From contig NZ_WIAD01000006.1 of NCBI RefSeq assembly GCF_009618275.1, forward strand, positions 1 through 64,000: a stretch of DNA of 64,000 nucleotides, written 5' to 3'. Made by a program: the position numbers and the translations under genes. The DNA is from Roseimaritima sediminicola (lineage in GTDB: Bacteria; Planctomycetota; Planctomycetia; Pirellulales; Pirellulaceae). Shown here in pieces: positions 38,402 to 48,098 of the stretch (position 1 is its first letter; every line of letters starts with the position of its first letter). The notes under the pieces were generated by a model that ran no database searches, was not told the origin of the DNA, and worked only from the letters and a program-made list of their open reading frames with translations.

Positions 38402-39877
38402 ATGTTGTCCATCAAAGGTGCCGCCCTGGCACGCGACCTGTGCGACGCTCACCTGCGAGCGTCGCGACGAGACATCCTGCGGGTGGGCAGCTGTGGAATG
38501 CTGGGCTTGTCGCTGGGATCGCTGTTTCGTCTGCAGGCCCAAGCGTCCGAAGCCGGTTCGGCCGGCGGCGGTCCGGGATGGAACCGGGCTCGCAGCATCA
38601 TTCTGGTGTACTTGCAGGGCGGACCGAGTCACTTGGACCTGTGGGACCCCAAGGAGAATCTGCCGGACAATGTGAAAAGCGTGTTCTCGCCGATCAGTAC
38701 CAAACTGCCGGGCGTGAAATTCACCGAGAACCTGCCGCGTTTGGCTCAGATCAACGACCGCTTCACGATGATCCGCTCGATGGCCTACACGCCCAACGGT
38801 TTGTTCAACCATACCGCGGCGATCTACCAGATGATGACCGGGTACACGACCGACAAGGTCAGTCCCTCGGGCCAGCTAGAACCGCCCAGCCCCAAGGACT
38901 TTCCCAACTTTGGCAGCAATCTGATCCGCTTGCGCCCGGTCGACGAACCGATGCTGCCGTTTGTCATGTTGCCGCGTCCCTTGCAGGAATCCAATGTCGT
39001 GGGCAAAGGTGGCACGGCCGGATTCTTGGGCAAAGCCTTTGATCCCTACACGCTGTATCCCAGCGGCGACGACATGGACATGGAGAAAATGTCACGGATC
39101 AAGGTGGATGATTTGAAGCTGCGCCCCGAGGTGTTCAGCGTTCGTCTGCAGCGACGAGCGAGACTGCGCGACCTGCTGAACCAGCAGATGCCGGAGATCA
39201 ACCAGGCGGTCGAATCGTTCGAGCTGGACGAGTACTACGATCGCGCGTTGTCGTTGATCGTCTCGGGACGTGCTCGCGAGGCCTTCGATCTGGCGGCCGA
39301 ACCCGACGCGGTGCGCGATTCCTACGGTCGCAACACGTTCGGGCAGAGCTGTCTGCTGGCACGGCGACTGGTCGAAGCCGGCACACGCGTGGTGGAGGTC
39401 ATCTGGCCCAAGGTAGCCAACAGCGACAATCACTCCTGGGATCACCACGTCGATCTGAGCAAACGGATGAAGAACCAGTCGGCACCGATGCTCGACGACG
39501 GTTTGTCCGCGTTGATCGAAGACCTGGACGATCGCGGCATGCTGGACGAAACCCTGGTCGTGGCCGTGGGCGAGTTCGGACGCAGTCCCCAACGCGGCGT
39601 CAGCACCAGCGGCAATAATAATTCGGACGACGGACGCGATCACTGGCCCTACTGTTACACCGGCGTGATGGCCGGGGCGGGGATCCGGCGCGGTCTGGTG
39701 TATGGCAAGAGCGACAAGACGGCCAGTGCACCGCTGGAGGATCCGGTGCACCCGGGCGATCTGCTGGCGACCATCTATCACGCCTTTGGGATCAGTCCCG
39801 AAACCATGGTCTACAACCACCTGAATCAGCCGCGAGAAATCGTCAAAGGACACGCGATCACGGGCCTATTCGGCTAG
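38402..39877 (+). CDS. DUF1501 family protein with Tat-type signal
   Basis: The 491-residue protein has [20 protein letters not shown] as a twin-arginine signal. Family motifs are [39 protein letters not shown] and [13 protein letters not shown], ending [12 protein letters not shown]. It is the obligate genomic partner of the giant DUF1549/DUF1553 protein upstream; both would be exported and folded DUF1501 would follow the Tat route. It resembles the DUF1501 protein encoded at 6.5 kb but is not a recent copy. Function beyond the alkaline-phosphatase-like fold is unknown. Confidence 0.93.
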   Translation: MLSIKGAALARDLCDAHLRASRRDILRVGSCGMLGLSLGSLFRLQAQASEAGSAGGGPGWNRARSIILVYLQGGPSHLDLWDPKENLPDNVKSVFSPISTKLPGVKFTENLPRLAQINDRFTMIRSMAYTPNGLFNHTAAIYQMMTGYTTDKVSPSGQLEPPSPKDFPNFGSNLIRLRPVDEPMLPFVMLPRPLQESNVVGKGGTAGFLGKAFDPYTLYPSGDDMDMEKMSRIKVDDLKLRPEVFSVRLQRRARLRDLLNQQMPEINQAVESFELDEYYDRALSLIVSGRAREAFDLAAEPDAVRDSYGRNTFGQSCLLARRLVEAGTRVVEVIWPKVANSDNHSWDHHVDLSKRMKNQSAPMLDDGLSALIEDLDDRGMLDETLVVAVGEFGRSPQRGVSTSGNNNSDDGRDHWPYCYTGVMAGAGIRRGLVYGKSDKTASAPLEDPVHPGDLLATIYHAFGISPETMVYNHLNQPREIVKGHAITGLFG

Positions 39878-39936
39878 CTCACCTGTTCATCTCAACCCAA
39901 CGAGGGTGTCAGACAGAGCCCCGGCGACATTCGCGG

Positions 39937-40974
39937 TTAAGGAGCTCCCACGCTACCCTTCTCCTTCTCTTTCGTTCTCTCCGCGGACAGAAATCCCGCA
40001 AGATCCAAGCTTGCAAGTTCAGTAAGGGTAAATACTTCCCCCATCGGATTGTCCAAATGCTTCCAGGAAAATTCCACGTCTTCATATAGTTCGAAAGGCA
40101 CGATGTTGCCCGTCTTCTCGTCAGCCATTCTCTTTACAATCGTTTTGTGAATGCTGTGTGGCACAAACACGCCCGAAAACTCTTTCCACTCGAACAATGT
40201 CCGCTCTTTGGTCAACCTTTCTCCAGTGCTGGTTACGATCACCGACACCATTCGGCTCCGGGGAAGCATTGTGCTAGCATCAAAAATCCATTGGTAAGCG
40301 ACCGTATCGGAACCACTGTTTTCGACCTTTAAACTGACAGCAAAGTCTCCGTTAGCTAGAGGAGTCGCCGACAGGCCACGTCTACTGGCCGCGACGGTTT
40401 TCCAGAATCCATCGTTTCCAATGGGATCGGGAAAGCTTTCTAGGCCAATCGTCCGAAAGGATGGCCATCTGAACGTTCTCGACAGCCTTTCCCAAGGAAT
40501 GTCCTTTAGTTGTCGTATTCCACGGACATCTTTAACGTGCATGTCACCCTCAGGCGTCACCAGTAGGGACGCAATACGTTTGCTGGACTCCGCAAGTTCT
40601 TGATTGTTACTCCATCTCTCCAGTCGATGGGCCCACACTCCAAGCCGAGCTTGCGGATCGACGGCCGTTAAAATTCTGAAGTGCGAAACATAATCTCTTG
40701 CTTCTTGCGTGGGGCTTAGCGTGTAGGCTTCGAAGTTAACAGTGACATCGTAGCTCCGGATGGCTTGGTTATTCGCTAATAGAGCCTGTAGCAATGAAGC
40801 GCCTAGATTTGAGCGTGATCCACTGTCTTCTTCCGCCGCAGCAACGCTAAGGTCTTGTGCCCACAACCGTCCGCCGACAGTCGGAAAAAAATGACCAATG
40901 AGTAGGGCTGAAGTGGCAGCGATTACGTGATTTGGAAACCGGTTTGTCGTACCGCAAATCAAGCGTCGAAACAT
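39937..40974 (-). CDS. Exported hypothetical protein, last gene of an AT-richer island
   Basis: The 345-residue protein from the ATG at 40974 begins MFRRLICGTTNRFPNHVIAA with a hydrophobic segment ending near GRLWAQD, a likely signal peptide. The mature part opens LLQALLANNQAIRSYDVTVNF and continues as alternating beta strands (DFAVSLKVENSGSDTVAYQW; RTLFEWKEFSGVFVPHSIHK). The layout recalls LolA/LolB-like outer-membrane carrier folds, but I cannot confirm this. It ends in a lysine/glutamate-rich tail. Base composition is lower in GC than the flanking genes. It follows two other exported proteins on the same strand with 92- and 62-base gaps. Confidence 0.65.
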   Translation of the reverse strand: MFRRLICGTTNRFPNHVIAATSALLIGHFFPTVGGRLWAQDLSVAAAEEDSGSRSNLGASLLQALLANNQAIRSYDVTVNFEAYTLSPTQEARDYVSHFRILTAVDPQARLGVWAHRLERWSNNQELAESSKRIASLLVTPEGDMHVKDVRGIRQLKDIPWERLSRTFRWPSFRTIGLESFPDPIGNDGFWKTVAASRRGLSATPLANGDFAVSLKVENSGSDTVAYQWIFDASTMLPRSRMVSVIVTSTGERLTKERTLFEWKEFSGVFVPHSIHKTIVKRMADEKTGNIVPFELYEDVEFSWKHLDNPMGEVFTLTELASLDLAGFLSAERTKEKEKGSVGAP

Positions 40975-41066
40975 ACGTACGCCCCACGATGGTTGGACAG
41001 CATCGACTGCTGTGGAATGAGACTTTGGACGGTAGTTAGTCGGTCCGGTGGCCCCCAATTCACTAT

Positions 41067-41411
41067 TCAGAAAGAATAGTAGCAGACCCCAGTGCCAACC
41101 TCGTCGTATCGTTTCGCTGCATCCCTTGAGTCTGGGTCAAGAAAGATGTCCGACGCACCATTTTGGCATCGATTCACTCCAGGATAGACGGCACAGCCGC
41201 TGTCGCAATCACGCTGGATTAGGCAATAGACGGACGACTCAGGGGGTGCTCGCGTTGTTCCCTCGTATGGGCCCCCGTTGCTGTCGCCGAGATTGACGCT
41301 GTATGGAGTCGCCTCTTGCTCGATGTCCCAGCATTGCTGAGCCTTGACGTCGCAGGACAGGACGAACGTGATCACAGTAAAAGCCATGACACCTAACGAA
41401 AGTCTTCGCAT
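41067..41411 (-). CDS. Small secreted six-cysteine protein
   Basis: The 114-residue protein has a signal peptide (MRRLSLGVMAFTVITFVLSC, cleavage likely after KAQ). The mature part contains six cysteines (in QQCWD, VYCLI, RDCDS, SGCAV, NRCQN and GVCYY), an even number consistent with three disulfides. No family is recognised. GGAG lies about 12 bases before the ATG at 41411. It is the middle gene of the three-gene island, so it may be a secreted partner or a surface peptide. Small Cys-rich exported proteins of this sort are not usual in annotated planctomycete operons that I know. Confidence 0.65.
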   Translation of the reverse strand: MRRLSLGVMAFTVITFVLSCDVKAQQCWDIEQEATPYSVNLGDSNGGPYEGTTRAPPESSVYCLIQRDCDSGCAVYPGVNRCQNGASDIFLDPDSRDAAKRYDEVGTGVCYYSF

Positions 41412-41473
41412 TACTCGATCTCCATGTAGTTAAAGACAACATCTGCACGTTCCAACGTTGACGGGTCTCGGAA

Positions 41474-42601
41474 TCACTGCTCACCGATCCAGTTTAGGTC
41501 GCTATCGCTGATCAGTATTCTTGATCGCGGGGCCCCACGCTCGTCTCCCCAGACGATGTCCCATTTTATCGATTTTTTGTTTTCATCATCGAAACTCTTT
41601 TCGTGATCCTCTGGGATTTCCAGTTTAACTCGAGCAAGCGTGCCGCCCGCTTGCGTCACGTCGACTTTTAATGGCAGGCCAGAAATTTGGGCCTGAATAA
41701 AAGCCGGAGATGTGTTTGGTGTGCTTTCTTTTTTGTTGTCTTCGAACTTCGTGACCACAGCATTGCCTGCCAGCTTTCCGTTTTTTTCTCGGATGAAACG
41801 AATCGTGGACGGAAATACGCTGATTGCAGGTCGACGTGCTATGACGCCTCGGATGATGGTCGATTTTCCGCTTGATTCGTCCTCCAGCGTGCAGGATACA
41901 TTCAGTGGTTCGTCTCCGAACTCGTTGGGGGTCAGGCGAAGCATTGCCTCGCCGCCAGTATCGGATGTTCGTCGCAGCAGAGTCTTGATCCCGATGTGTG
42001 AAGGTTCCACTCTTAAAGTCAGTTTTTCGGTGGCAATTGGGCGGGTCGCGGTAAAAGCTAGCGTCTTGGTAATATTTGATGTGTTGCGATTGGAGCTGCG
42101 GGCTGACTCACCAGCAATTTCCACCAAGAAATCTGGCTCCTGAAACGCAAGAAATCCCGCCATTTCCGAAACCACTTCAATCTCAACGTAAGCCTGGCTG
42201 GGCCCTTCGCCTTCGAAGAATAACTTTTGCCTCCAAACTGGCTGGGCCCCCTGGGCTTGGATATTTACGGAAAGCAATGCGTCTACGGACCTGCCGGGAG
42301 GAATCTCAACGGCTGAGACTTCAACCCGAACGCAACCACAAGTGGCGTTTGGTTTTCCAAGTTTTAATTCGCGGTTGTTTTCGGAATTGATTAATCGGAA
42401 CGCGACGTTCTTGCTCGCTCCATCGGTTTGGGGAGGAATGTGCAGGCGACCGAAAAACTCCATCGGCCGGCGTTCGACTAGAACGACTTCTCCTGCGTTC
42501 ACGACGTCTTCGGCCCAAGTGACAGACCCCCTAAGAAAGATGAAGGGAGGAAGTAGAAATGCCAGAATGGTGGCCGAAACGACAAGATTCCTGGATGCCA
42601 C
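41474..42601 (-). CDS. Exported DUF1573-like protein
   Basis: A GTG at 42601 with GGGAGG six bases upstream gives a 375-residue protein with a hydrophobic signal (LVVSATILAFLLPPFIFLRG). The first mature domain (about 35-140) has the DUF1573 pattern: FRLINSENNRELKLGKPNATCGCVRVEVSAVEIPPGRS, with the TCGC cysteines. Two further Ig-like segments follow (about 150-375). DUF1573 domains are small extracellular beta sandwiches of unknown role, common in planctomycetes and Bacteroidetes. An in-frame ATG at 42643 exists but lacks a ribosome site. It is the first gene of the AT-richer island. Confidence 0.75.
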   Translation of the reverse strand: MASRNLVVSATILAFLLPPFIFLRGSVTWAEDVVNAGEVVLVERRPMEFFGRLHIPPQTDGASKNVAFRLINSENNRELKLGKPNATCGCVRVEVSAVEIPPGRSVDALLSVNIQAQGAQPVWRQKLFFEGEGPSQAYVEIEVVSEMAGFLAFQEPDFLVEIAGESARSSNRNTSNITKTLAFTATRPIATEKLTLRVEPSHIGIKTLLRRTSDTGGEAMLRLTPNEFGDEPLNVSCTLEDESSGKSTIIRGVIARRPAISVFPSTIRFIREKNGKLAGNAVVTKFEDNKKESTPNTSPAFIQAQISGLPLKVDVTQAGGTLARVKLEIPEDHEKSFDDENKKSIKWDIVWGDERGAPRSRILISDSDLNWIGEQ

Positions 42602-42763
42602 GATGATCCTCCCTTTCGAATCATTGCTCCGAGCAATATGCATTATCGGTCGGCAATGTTACTGTGAAATTGGTGGGTCGATTACATGACCAAAACCAAC
42701 GGAGTGTACCGGAAGAGAAAGGGGGGGGGCAAGAAAAAAGTTGGTTTATTTTTTGCGCAGGAT

Positions 42764-44266
42764 TTACCGCGACTCTAGAGCATCCACCGCTGCGGCCAGC
42801 GCCGGGTCGTCCAGGTCTAGGCGATACAGGATCTGGTTGTAGTTGTAACGCGGTGTGGGAATCGCGTGATCGGTGAACTCGGCCGTGTACGTTCCCTCGA
42901 ACAGCAAAATGGGACTGTCTTGCCGAGCCAGTTCGCTGTGGATTCGCGGGTTGTAGAAGGTGTAGTTGTCGTGCGAAAGGATTTCCACGGCCGGCCCCCA
43001 AGGTCCGGTGGGCTGGTCGGCTTCGGCGTACCACAGCGTGCCGAAGGCCGACGGGCTGCCGAATTTTTCCATGAAGACGGTGACCCAACGTTTCCGGTAC
43101 GCGTTCCAGGCAATGGATCCCGAGTGGGGGACGATGCGGCGATCTTCTCCGGCCGCTGGCAGGGATGCCTGCGGTTTCAACGCCTGCCACTGGTCGAGCT
43201 CTTTCCAGGCTTGGAATTGATCCGGGACGCGGGCGTGCGGCAGCGGGTTGCCGACGAGAATCCACCGCTGGCCTTCGGGATCGGTCCACCGTACCGGATG
43301 GCCTTCTCGTAGCGCCGCAGGCAGCGGCTCGTCGTCCTCTCGCCGCCACAGTGTTTGCAGGTGTTCGAAACGCTGCTCGGACTCGTTCCAAACGCACTGT
43401 CCGGCTTCGTAAACCTCCAGGTGTCCAGCGATCTTGCGGTAGCAGGCTACCAGCTTTTCGTCGCCGTCGCGGGTGGACAACGCGACGACGCCGGTCAACC
43501 ACGTGGGGCCGTCGCCCGGCATGTCGGCCACACCGCGCGGGCGACCTGCGGCGTCGAGGAAGTGGTCGAAACGCGGACGCAGCGGCGGTTCGTCGGTAGC
43601 AAACGGTTCGAGTGTGGTCGTCGCCGCGGTCATGTCGAACACGCCCAGCGGGTACCGGGCCAACGTCGTATCGCCCCACAGCCAGAACAGCCGGTTCCGA
43701 AACACCGCGTTTTGGACGCTGTCACAGCCAACCAGCGGGGCATCGCGCCACTCGGTCTGCTCACCCAGTTTCTGGCTCTCAGCAAATAGGCCGCTGCCGG
43801 TCAGTCGGCCCACGCGTTTGGCGATGCTCGTCCGCTGAACTTCTAGGGTATGCGACTCGCCGGCTCGAGGAGTCAAACGCACGCCGCGAAACCCAAACCC
43901 GTCGGCCGGTACCTCGTAGCCGTGACTGGAAACAGAAAACCACACGGGCTGGTTCAGCAGCGAGGGATCGTCCACGGCGATCACGCCCGCGTTGTCGCTG
44001 ACAAAGCGAACGCTCGAAGTGGTTTTTAATTCCACCAGTGGCACCGGCCAACCGTTTTCCGCATCGACGATCTCCACGCGGTACGCCGTAAAGGCCTCCG
44101 ATGGCGGCGATGCCTGAGGCGTTGATGGCGGTGCCTGACTCGAAGCGACGCCAGCCGTTAAAATCACGGTGCAACCGATCGCGATCCGCAGCCACCAGCC
44201 GTAGCGCCGGAGGCCGGTGGCGCTGCTGGCCGAGAAGCCGCAGCCACGGCGCTGGAGATTGCTCAT
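42764..44266 (-). CDS. Exported DUF4185-like beta-propeller protein
   Basis: The 500-residue protein has a hydrophobic signal (LRIAIGCTVILTAGVASSQ). A short beta domain (about 60-150) precedes GRLTGSGLFAESQKLGEQ and LVGCDSVQNAVFRNRLFWLWGDT, the start of a five-bladed propeller like DUF4185 and GH43/GH62-type glycosidases. WYAEADQPTGPWGPAVEIL and HDNYTFYNPRIHSEL near the end fit. Activity on a carbohydrate is possible but the catalytic acids are not identifiable by eye. The 162-base gap upstream of the DUF1573-like start has a G-run and no clear signal. The gene precedes the AT-richer island on the same strand. Confidence 0.75.
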   Translation of the reverse strand: MSNLQRRGCGFSASSATGLRRYGWWLRIAIGCTVILTAGVASSQAPPSTPQASPPSEAFTAYRVEIVDAENGWPVPLVELKTTSSVRFVSDNAGVIAVDDPSLLNQPVWFSVSSHGYEVPADGFGFRGVRLTPRAGESHTLEVQRTSIAKRVGRLTGSGLFAESQKLGEQTEWRDAPLVGCDSVQNAVFRNRLFWLWGDTTLARYPLGVFDMTAATTTLEPFATDEPPLRPRFDHFLDAAGRPRGVADMPGDGPTWLTGVVALSTRDGDEKLVACYRKIAGHLEVYEAGQCVWNESEQRFEHLQTLWRREDDEPLPAALREGHPVRWTDPEGQRWILVGNPLPHARVPDQFQAWKELDQWQALKPQASLPAAGEDRRIVPHSGSIAWNAYRKRWVTVFMEKFGSPSAFGTLWYAEADQPTGPWGPAVEILSHDNYTFYNPRIHSELARQDSPILLFEGTYTAEFTDHAIPTPRYNYNQILYRLDLDDPALAAAVDALESR

Positions 44267-44300
44267 TCCGCTTCCTTTCCATCAACCACGATTGCAGCCG

Positions 44301-44642
44301 ATGTCCGAAACCATTTTCAGTAAGATCATCCGCCGTGAGGTGCCCGCCGAGATCGTTTACGAGGACGACCAGTGTCTAGCGTTCCGCGACATCGATCCCC
44401 AGGCGCCCACGCACGTGCTGATTATACCCAAGGAGCCGATCCGCTCGCTGTCGGAGCTGGAAGAGGAGCACCAGGCGTTGGCTGGCCATCTGTTGCTGAC
44501 GGCCGCCAAAGTGGCTGCGGACCTGGGGCTGGACAGCGGTTATCGATTGGTCACCAATTGCGGCAAGGAGGGCGGCCAAGCCGTCGATCACCTGCATTTC
44601 CATCTGCTGGGCGGCCGTGCGATGCAGTGGCCGCCGGGGTAG
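44301..44642 (+). CDS. HIT family nucleotide-binding protein (HINT-like)
   Basis: The 113-residue protein is a complete HINT: MSETIFSKIIRREVPAEIVY at the start, AFRDIDPQAPTHVLIIPKEP, then the histidine triad HLHFHLLGGR. HINT enzymes hydrolyse AMP-lysine or other nucleoside phosphoramidates; the cellular substrate is generally unknown. The ATG at 44301 is the family start. The gene is divergent from the DUF4185-like gene with only 34 bases between, so the promoters overlap or lie within the coding ends. No terminator was seen before the repeat cluster downstream. Confidence 0.95.
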   Translation: MSETIFSKIIRREVPAEIVYEDDQCLAFRDIDPQAPTHVLIIPKEPIRSLSELEEEHQALAGHLLLTAAKVAADLGLDSGYRLVTNCGKEGGQAVDHLHFHLLGGRAMQWPPG

Positions 44643-44671
44643 AGCAGCAAACGCCGAACAGAATGTTTAAC

Positions 44672-44733
44672 CACTAATCTCCGCTAATCGAACACGAATC
44701 AGAATTCTCTGCTGAAACCCGCTGAGATTAGTG
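44672..44733. repeat. Imperfect inverted repeat before the palindromic element
   Basis: CACTAATCTCCGC (44672-44684) pairs with GCTGAGATTAGTG (44721-44733) with one mismatch around a 36-base loop. It could act as a terminator for the HIT gene or be another dispersed element. Confidence 0.6.
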
Positions 44734-44749
44734 TTCGATCAGTGCTGAT

Positions 44750-44845
44750 TAAGCACGTCGGCATGAATTTTTCGGTGAAACCCCGCGACAACACCCTCCC
44801 GCGCAGCGGGAGGGTAAAGCCGAATGAAATGTTGCGACGTGCTTA
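44750..44845. repeat. 96-bp palindromic element, copy B (complete)
   Basis: The copy begins TAAGCACGTCG and ends CGACGTGCTTA. The internal CCCTCCCGC-GCA-GCGGGAGGG hairpin is perfect. It matches positions 1-95 and 59235-59330. No ORF is present. Confidence 0.9.
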
Positions 44846-44898
44846 GTGGTCCCAGCACGACGATTCGCTCGAGTCCAGCTCCGCCAAAAGAGTCAGCG

Positions 44899-44918
44899 AA
44901 TCTCAAATCTCAAATCTC
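44899..44918. repeat. AATCTCA heptamers, left of copy 2
   Basis: Nearly three units of AATCTCA lie immediately before the second inverted-repeat element. Confidence 0.9.
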
Positions 44919-44920
44919 CT

Positions 44921-45242
44921 GACTCTAACGGAATCTATGTATGAGAAGAATCGCTTTCTCCCCTCTCCCCCGAAGCCTGGCGAGCCTAAGCGAGTCAGGC
45001 TTCGGGGGAGAGGGGTTGGGGGTGAGGGGGAATGCAGCGCAGCAGCACCATGGCCGTACCTCGATGCGGTGCGGGACTCGGAAAGGCGTACGCAAACAGT
45101 CATTGCGTTGCACCCGAGCCCCCTCACCCCCGACCCCTCTCCCACCACTGCTTCACTCGCTGACGCTCGCGGCGCAGCGGGGGAGAGGGGAGAAAACATT
45201 GCCTTGTACCGCTCTGAGCCATACATAGAATCCGTTAGAGTC
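44921..45242. mobile_element. 322-bp element with terminal inverted repeats, copy 2 (MITE-like)
   Basis: The ends GACTCTAACGG and CCGTTAGAGTC extend into 23-base arms with one mismatch. The interior is closely related to 8164-8504: the CCCGAAGC/GCTTCGGG hairpin, the CAGCAGCACCATGGCCGTA stretch and the GACGCTCGCGGCGC stretch recur in the same order. Neither copy has a plausible gene. The two differ by small indels, including the tandem CTTCATCCATAGA units found only in copy 1. Confidence 0.85.
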
Positions 45243-45246
45243 AGCA

Positions 45247-45274
45247 AATCTCAGATCTCAAATCTCAGATCTCA
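45247..45274. repeat. AATCTCA/GATCTCA heptamers, right of copy 2
   Basis: Four heptamers alternate AATCTCA and GATCTCA. The preceding AGAGTCAGC is also found left of the element near 44890, so a direct duplication surrounds the element. Confidence 0.9.
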
Positions 45275-45299
45275 AATTTAAAAACCTTCTCCGGCTCGT

Positions 45300-46043
45300 T
45301 TATTTCAGCGCGATGGCTTGCTGCAGGGGACGGAGGATATTGGTGACCAGGTACCCGTCGGCGATCTCGCGACACAAGCCCGCCAGACGTTCGAACTCGG
45401 CGGCGTAGTTCTCGTCCGACGACAAAGAATCGAATCGCCGCACCGTCAGGTAGACGCTCAACTGGTCGTCGGGGAACTCCTGCGTCCGCACGTGGTAGGC
45501 CGTCGTGCGAGTCTCGAAACCGATGCGGCACTGTGTTCGGCAATCGTCGTCCAGCGCGAACTGCAACGACGGTTCGTTGCACAGCACGCGGCTGTTGGGA
45601 ATTTCCAGCATCTTCTCGAAACCGGGAATCACTCCCAGAGCTTCGGTCATCACGGCGTTTTGGTCGCCGCGAAAATTAAAGTCAAAGCCCATCATCACGC
45701 TGAGCGATTCGCAGTCCAGCGGGCTGATCGACAGCGTGTAGGGAACCAGTTCCAGGACGCTGCGGTGCAGCTCCAGAGCGGCGTCGAAGTTGGCTGGGTT
45801 GACCGCCCCGCTGTTCACCCGACGCTGCTCGATCGAAGTCCACCGGTACGCCCCGTGCTCCTTCTCCTCTTCCAACACGAACTCGTTCGCTTCGCGAGAA
45901 TAAAAGTTCTGCATGTTCGCAAACCGCCGCTTGAGCTGTTCGAAGTGATGCAGAACCGTCTCGCGATTCTGGGGCAGATCCATCTCGGTGCCCAGGTTCA
46001 TGTTCAAATAAAAATCGTCGCTAAAGGCGCCGTAGCCTTCCAT
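45300..46043 (-). CDS. Conserved-type hypothetical protein, 247 residues
   Basis: I recognise the style of a planctomycete soluble protein but no named family. It begins [20 protein letters not shown] and continues [21 protein letters not shown], a helical segment. A mixed alpha/beta region follows ([39 protein letters not shown]). The C-terminal helix is [22 protein letters not shown]. No signal peptide or membrane segment is present. Composition is highly protein-like, with few Arg/Ala runs, so the gene is almost certainly real. It is divergent from ogt. Confidence 0.8.
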   Translation of the reverse strand: MEGYGAFSDDFYLNMNLGTEMDLPQNRETVLHHFEQLKRRFANMQNFYSREANEFVLEEEKEHGAYRWTSIEQRRVNSGAVNPANFDAALELHRSVLELVPYTLSISPLDCESLSVMMGFDFNFRGDQNAVMTEALGVIPGFEKMLEIPNSRVLCNEPSLQFALDDDCRTQCRIGFETRTTAYHVRTQEFPDDQLSVYLTVRRFDSLSSDENYAAEFERLAGLCREIADGYLVTNILRPLQQAIALK

Positions 46044-46213
46044 TCACAATCTCCGGATGGATACCCTGTAGGTGGTGGTCCGCATGCCGTGGCGTCCCCG
46101 GATTCAGTATAAGTCGGAGGCGCTTGGGCGGCCAACCAGCCGGATGGATTGTACGGCTCCATCAGGGGGTGCGGTCGCCCGGTCCCGTTTGTTCTAGCCC
46201 CCGATCGATCCAC

Positions 46214-46825
46214 ATGCCAAGCGTCCAGCCTCCGATTGTTGACCAAAGCGTTCACACCAGCCCGCTCGGTCCGCTGTACTCGGTCTGGACGCCCGACGGC
46301 CTTTGGCAATTGAACTGGCAGCCACGGGAGGAAGCCCAAGGGGCGGCAGACCGCCCCGGGACCGACGAAGCCAAGCGGCTGGACGAGGCCTTGCAGTCCT
46401 ACTTCACCGATGGCGATAGCGGTCCGCTGGATGCCATCGTGATCGATCCCGCCGGCTGGACACCTTTTCTGGCTTCGGTCTACGCCGCCTGCCGAGCCAT
46501 ACCCTGCGGCCAGACCGTCACCTACGGTGAATTGGCTGCGGCGGCGGGACGAGCCAAAGCGATGCGGGCCGTCGGCAGCGCGATGGCCCGCAACCGCGTG
46601 CCCGTGATCATCCCCTGCCACCGCGTGGTCAGCCGGTCGGGGCTGCGCGGCTATAGCGCTCCCGGCGGTCTGGACACCAAGCAGTGGCTGCTGGCGCTGG
46701 AGCGGGACGGTTACCGCGAACGCGTCGCGGCGGCTTCGGCCACGCGGATCGGTTCGGCCGCGGCCAGCACGTCGACGTCCAGTCCGGTGCCGCACACCCG
46801 CCGCAGAACGATGTCGCCGCGGTGA
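46214..46825 (+). CDS. ogt: Methylated-DNA--protein-cysteine methyltransferase
   Basis: The 203-residue suicide DNA-repair protein removes the methyl group from O6-methylguanine. The acceptor is Cys135 in [33 protein letters not shown] is the DNA-binding helix-turn-helix, and [21 protein letters not shown] closes the domain. The ATG at 46214 is preferred to 46124, since the family starts near [14 protein letters not shown]. About 35 residues beyond the usual end overlap the 3' end of the convergent gene, so the frame may be extended by loss of the original stop. Confidence 0.9.
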   Translation: MPSVQPPIVDQSVHTSPLGPLYSVWTPDGLWQLNWQPREEAQGAADRPGTDEAKRLDEALQSYFTDGDSGPLDAIVIDPAGWTPFLASVYAACRAIPCGQTVTYGELAAAAGRAKAMRAVGSAMARNRVPVIIPCHRVVSRSGLRGYSAPGGLDTKQWLLALERDGYRERVAAASATRIGSAAASTSTSSPVPHTRRRTMSPR

Positions 46826-47862
46826 CGCTTCTCGTGCGACCAGTCGGCGGCGACCAGGTTCCAGTACTCGGGGTCGGTGGCCAGCCAATGCACAAGACTC
46901 TGCGGCGTATCGGCTCGGCGCGGCTGCAGCGTCCAGCGAACGCGGCGGATGCGGCTGCGCTGTTCGGAATCCCACAGCGTCTCGTCCAGGCGGTCCAGGT
47001 GCCGGAGCACGGGTAGGCCCCAAGCGAGCAGCTCTCGCTCGGCCGCCACACGGATCCGTCGCTGCGGGGCGGCCAACCGCTCGACACACGCTTCGACTTC
47101 GCCGAGCGTCGGCAGCGGTTCCCGGTCGGCGGTCGCTAACAGTTGCCGCTGCGCCGCTCGATTCAATTCGCTGACCGTCGGTGTGCTGAGCAAGTACGGC
47201 AGCAGTTCGCCGAGATGGCCGGCGAAGAGCCGCGGGTGGCTGCTCTGCAGATGAAGCAGACTGGGCGTGGACAGCGAGGCCGGGGCCGCCGCTGGCGGGG
47301 CCGTCGAGAACGAAGACCGAGCCGTCGAGAACGAAGACCGGGGCGTCAGGAACGAGGGCGTTAGCAGCGAGGGCGGGTCATCGATTGTTGCCGACGACGC
47401 CATCGATTCCACTCGGATCCGCAGCGGGCCTTCCGGTGGTTGCTCGAGCGTCAGCCGCTGGCGCAGATCCTTTCGTTCCGAGACGATCCGCACCTGCAGG
47501 ATGTCGACGACATCGACGACGGCGTGCTGGCGGTCGCTATGGAAGGTGTAGTGCAGCGACGCGATCCCCGACTGGCTGCTGACGGTCAGGGTTTCGGTCA
47601 ACGGGTACGGCTGGGACCGAGTGGCTTCCTTGGTCCCTTTGCGGTGCCGCGCCGGATCCAGCTGCAGGCGTCCGAGGATCAGGCGAAAGCGAGCCAGTCC
47701 GGACTGTTGAAGCAAACCCTCGGGCGTGTGGGTCGCAGGCACGCCGGCCGCCGTCGCGCGGGTCTCGGGCGGGGGCTCCGCTGCGACCGGGTTAAGACCG
47801 ACACCAACACCTGCAATAATGGCGACGCGGAGCAAGACGCTCAGCCGCGGTCGTCGAATCAT
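46711..47862 (-). CDS. Exported hypothetical protein, 383 residues
   Basis: An ATG at 47862 with AGGGAGGGAAGG upstream starts a signal peptide ([20 protein letters not shown], cleavage near AAEPP). The first domain (about 35-150) is beta-rich ([37 protein letters not shown]). A Ser/Thr/Pro linker with [13 protein letters not shown]-type repeats follows. The C-terminal half (about 215-383) is helical with HEAT-like pieces ([20 protein letters not shown]). No family is recognised. The last 38 codons overlap the ogt frame on the other strand, an unusual convergent overlap. Confidence 0.7.
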   Translation of the reverse strand: MIRRPRLSVLLRVAIIAGVGVGLNPVAAEPPPETRATAAGVPATHTPEGLLQQSGLARFRLILGRLQLDPARHRKGTKEATRSQPYPLTETLTVSSQSGIASLHYTFHSDRQHAVVDVVDILQVRIVSERKDLRQRLTLEQPPEGPLRIRVESMASSATIDDPPSLLTPSFLTPRSSFSTARSSFSTAPPAAAPASLSTPSLLHLQSSHPRLFAGHLGELLPYLLSTPTVSELNRAAQRQLLATADREPLPTLGEVEACVERLAAPQRRIRVAAERELLAWGLPVLRHLDRLDETLWDSEQRSRIRRVRWTLQPRRADTPQSLVHWLATDPEYWNLVAADWSHEKRHRGDIVLRRVCGTGLDVDVLAAAEPIRVAEAAATRSR

Positions 47863-48098
47863 TGCCTTCCCTCCCTGATTGGGGTGAGCCGCGCCGCGGG
47901 GGCGTGGCGGGATGCAAACCATTGGACGGCCGGGCTGGCCCGGGTTGTACGGGGCAAGGCCCGACTGTCTCCAATCTCTAATTATCGACTGTGCGTTCGG
48001 GTCGCTAGAGCAATTTGATCTGCGACGCAGCGTTTGACGCATTTTGAAACACGCGTACGAACTGTCCCTTCCCCCTCTTCAGAAGGCTGCTTGCTGTC

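Noticed and set aside
44903-45281. Short ORFs inside the 322-bp element
   Set aside because: They run through palindromic repeats on both strands and differ between the two copies; none is protein-like.
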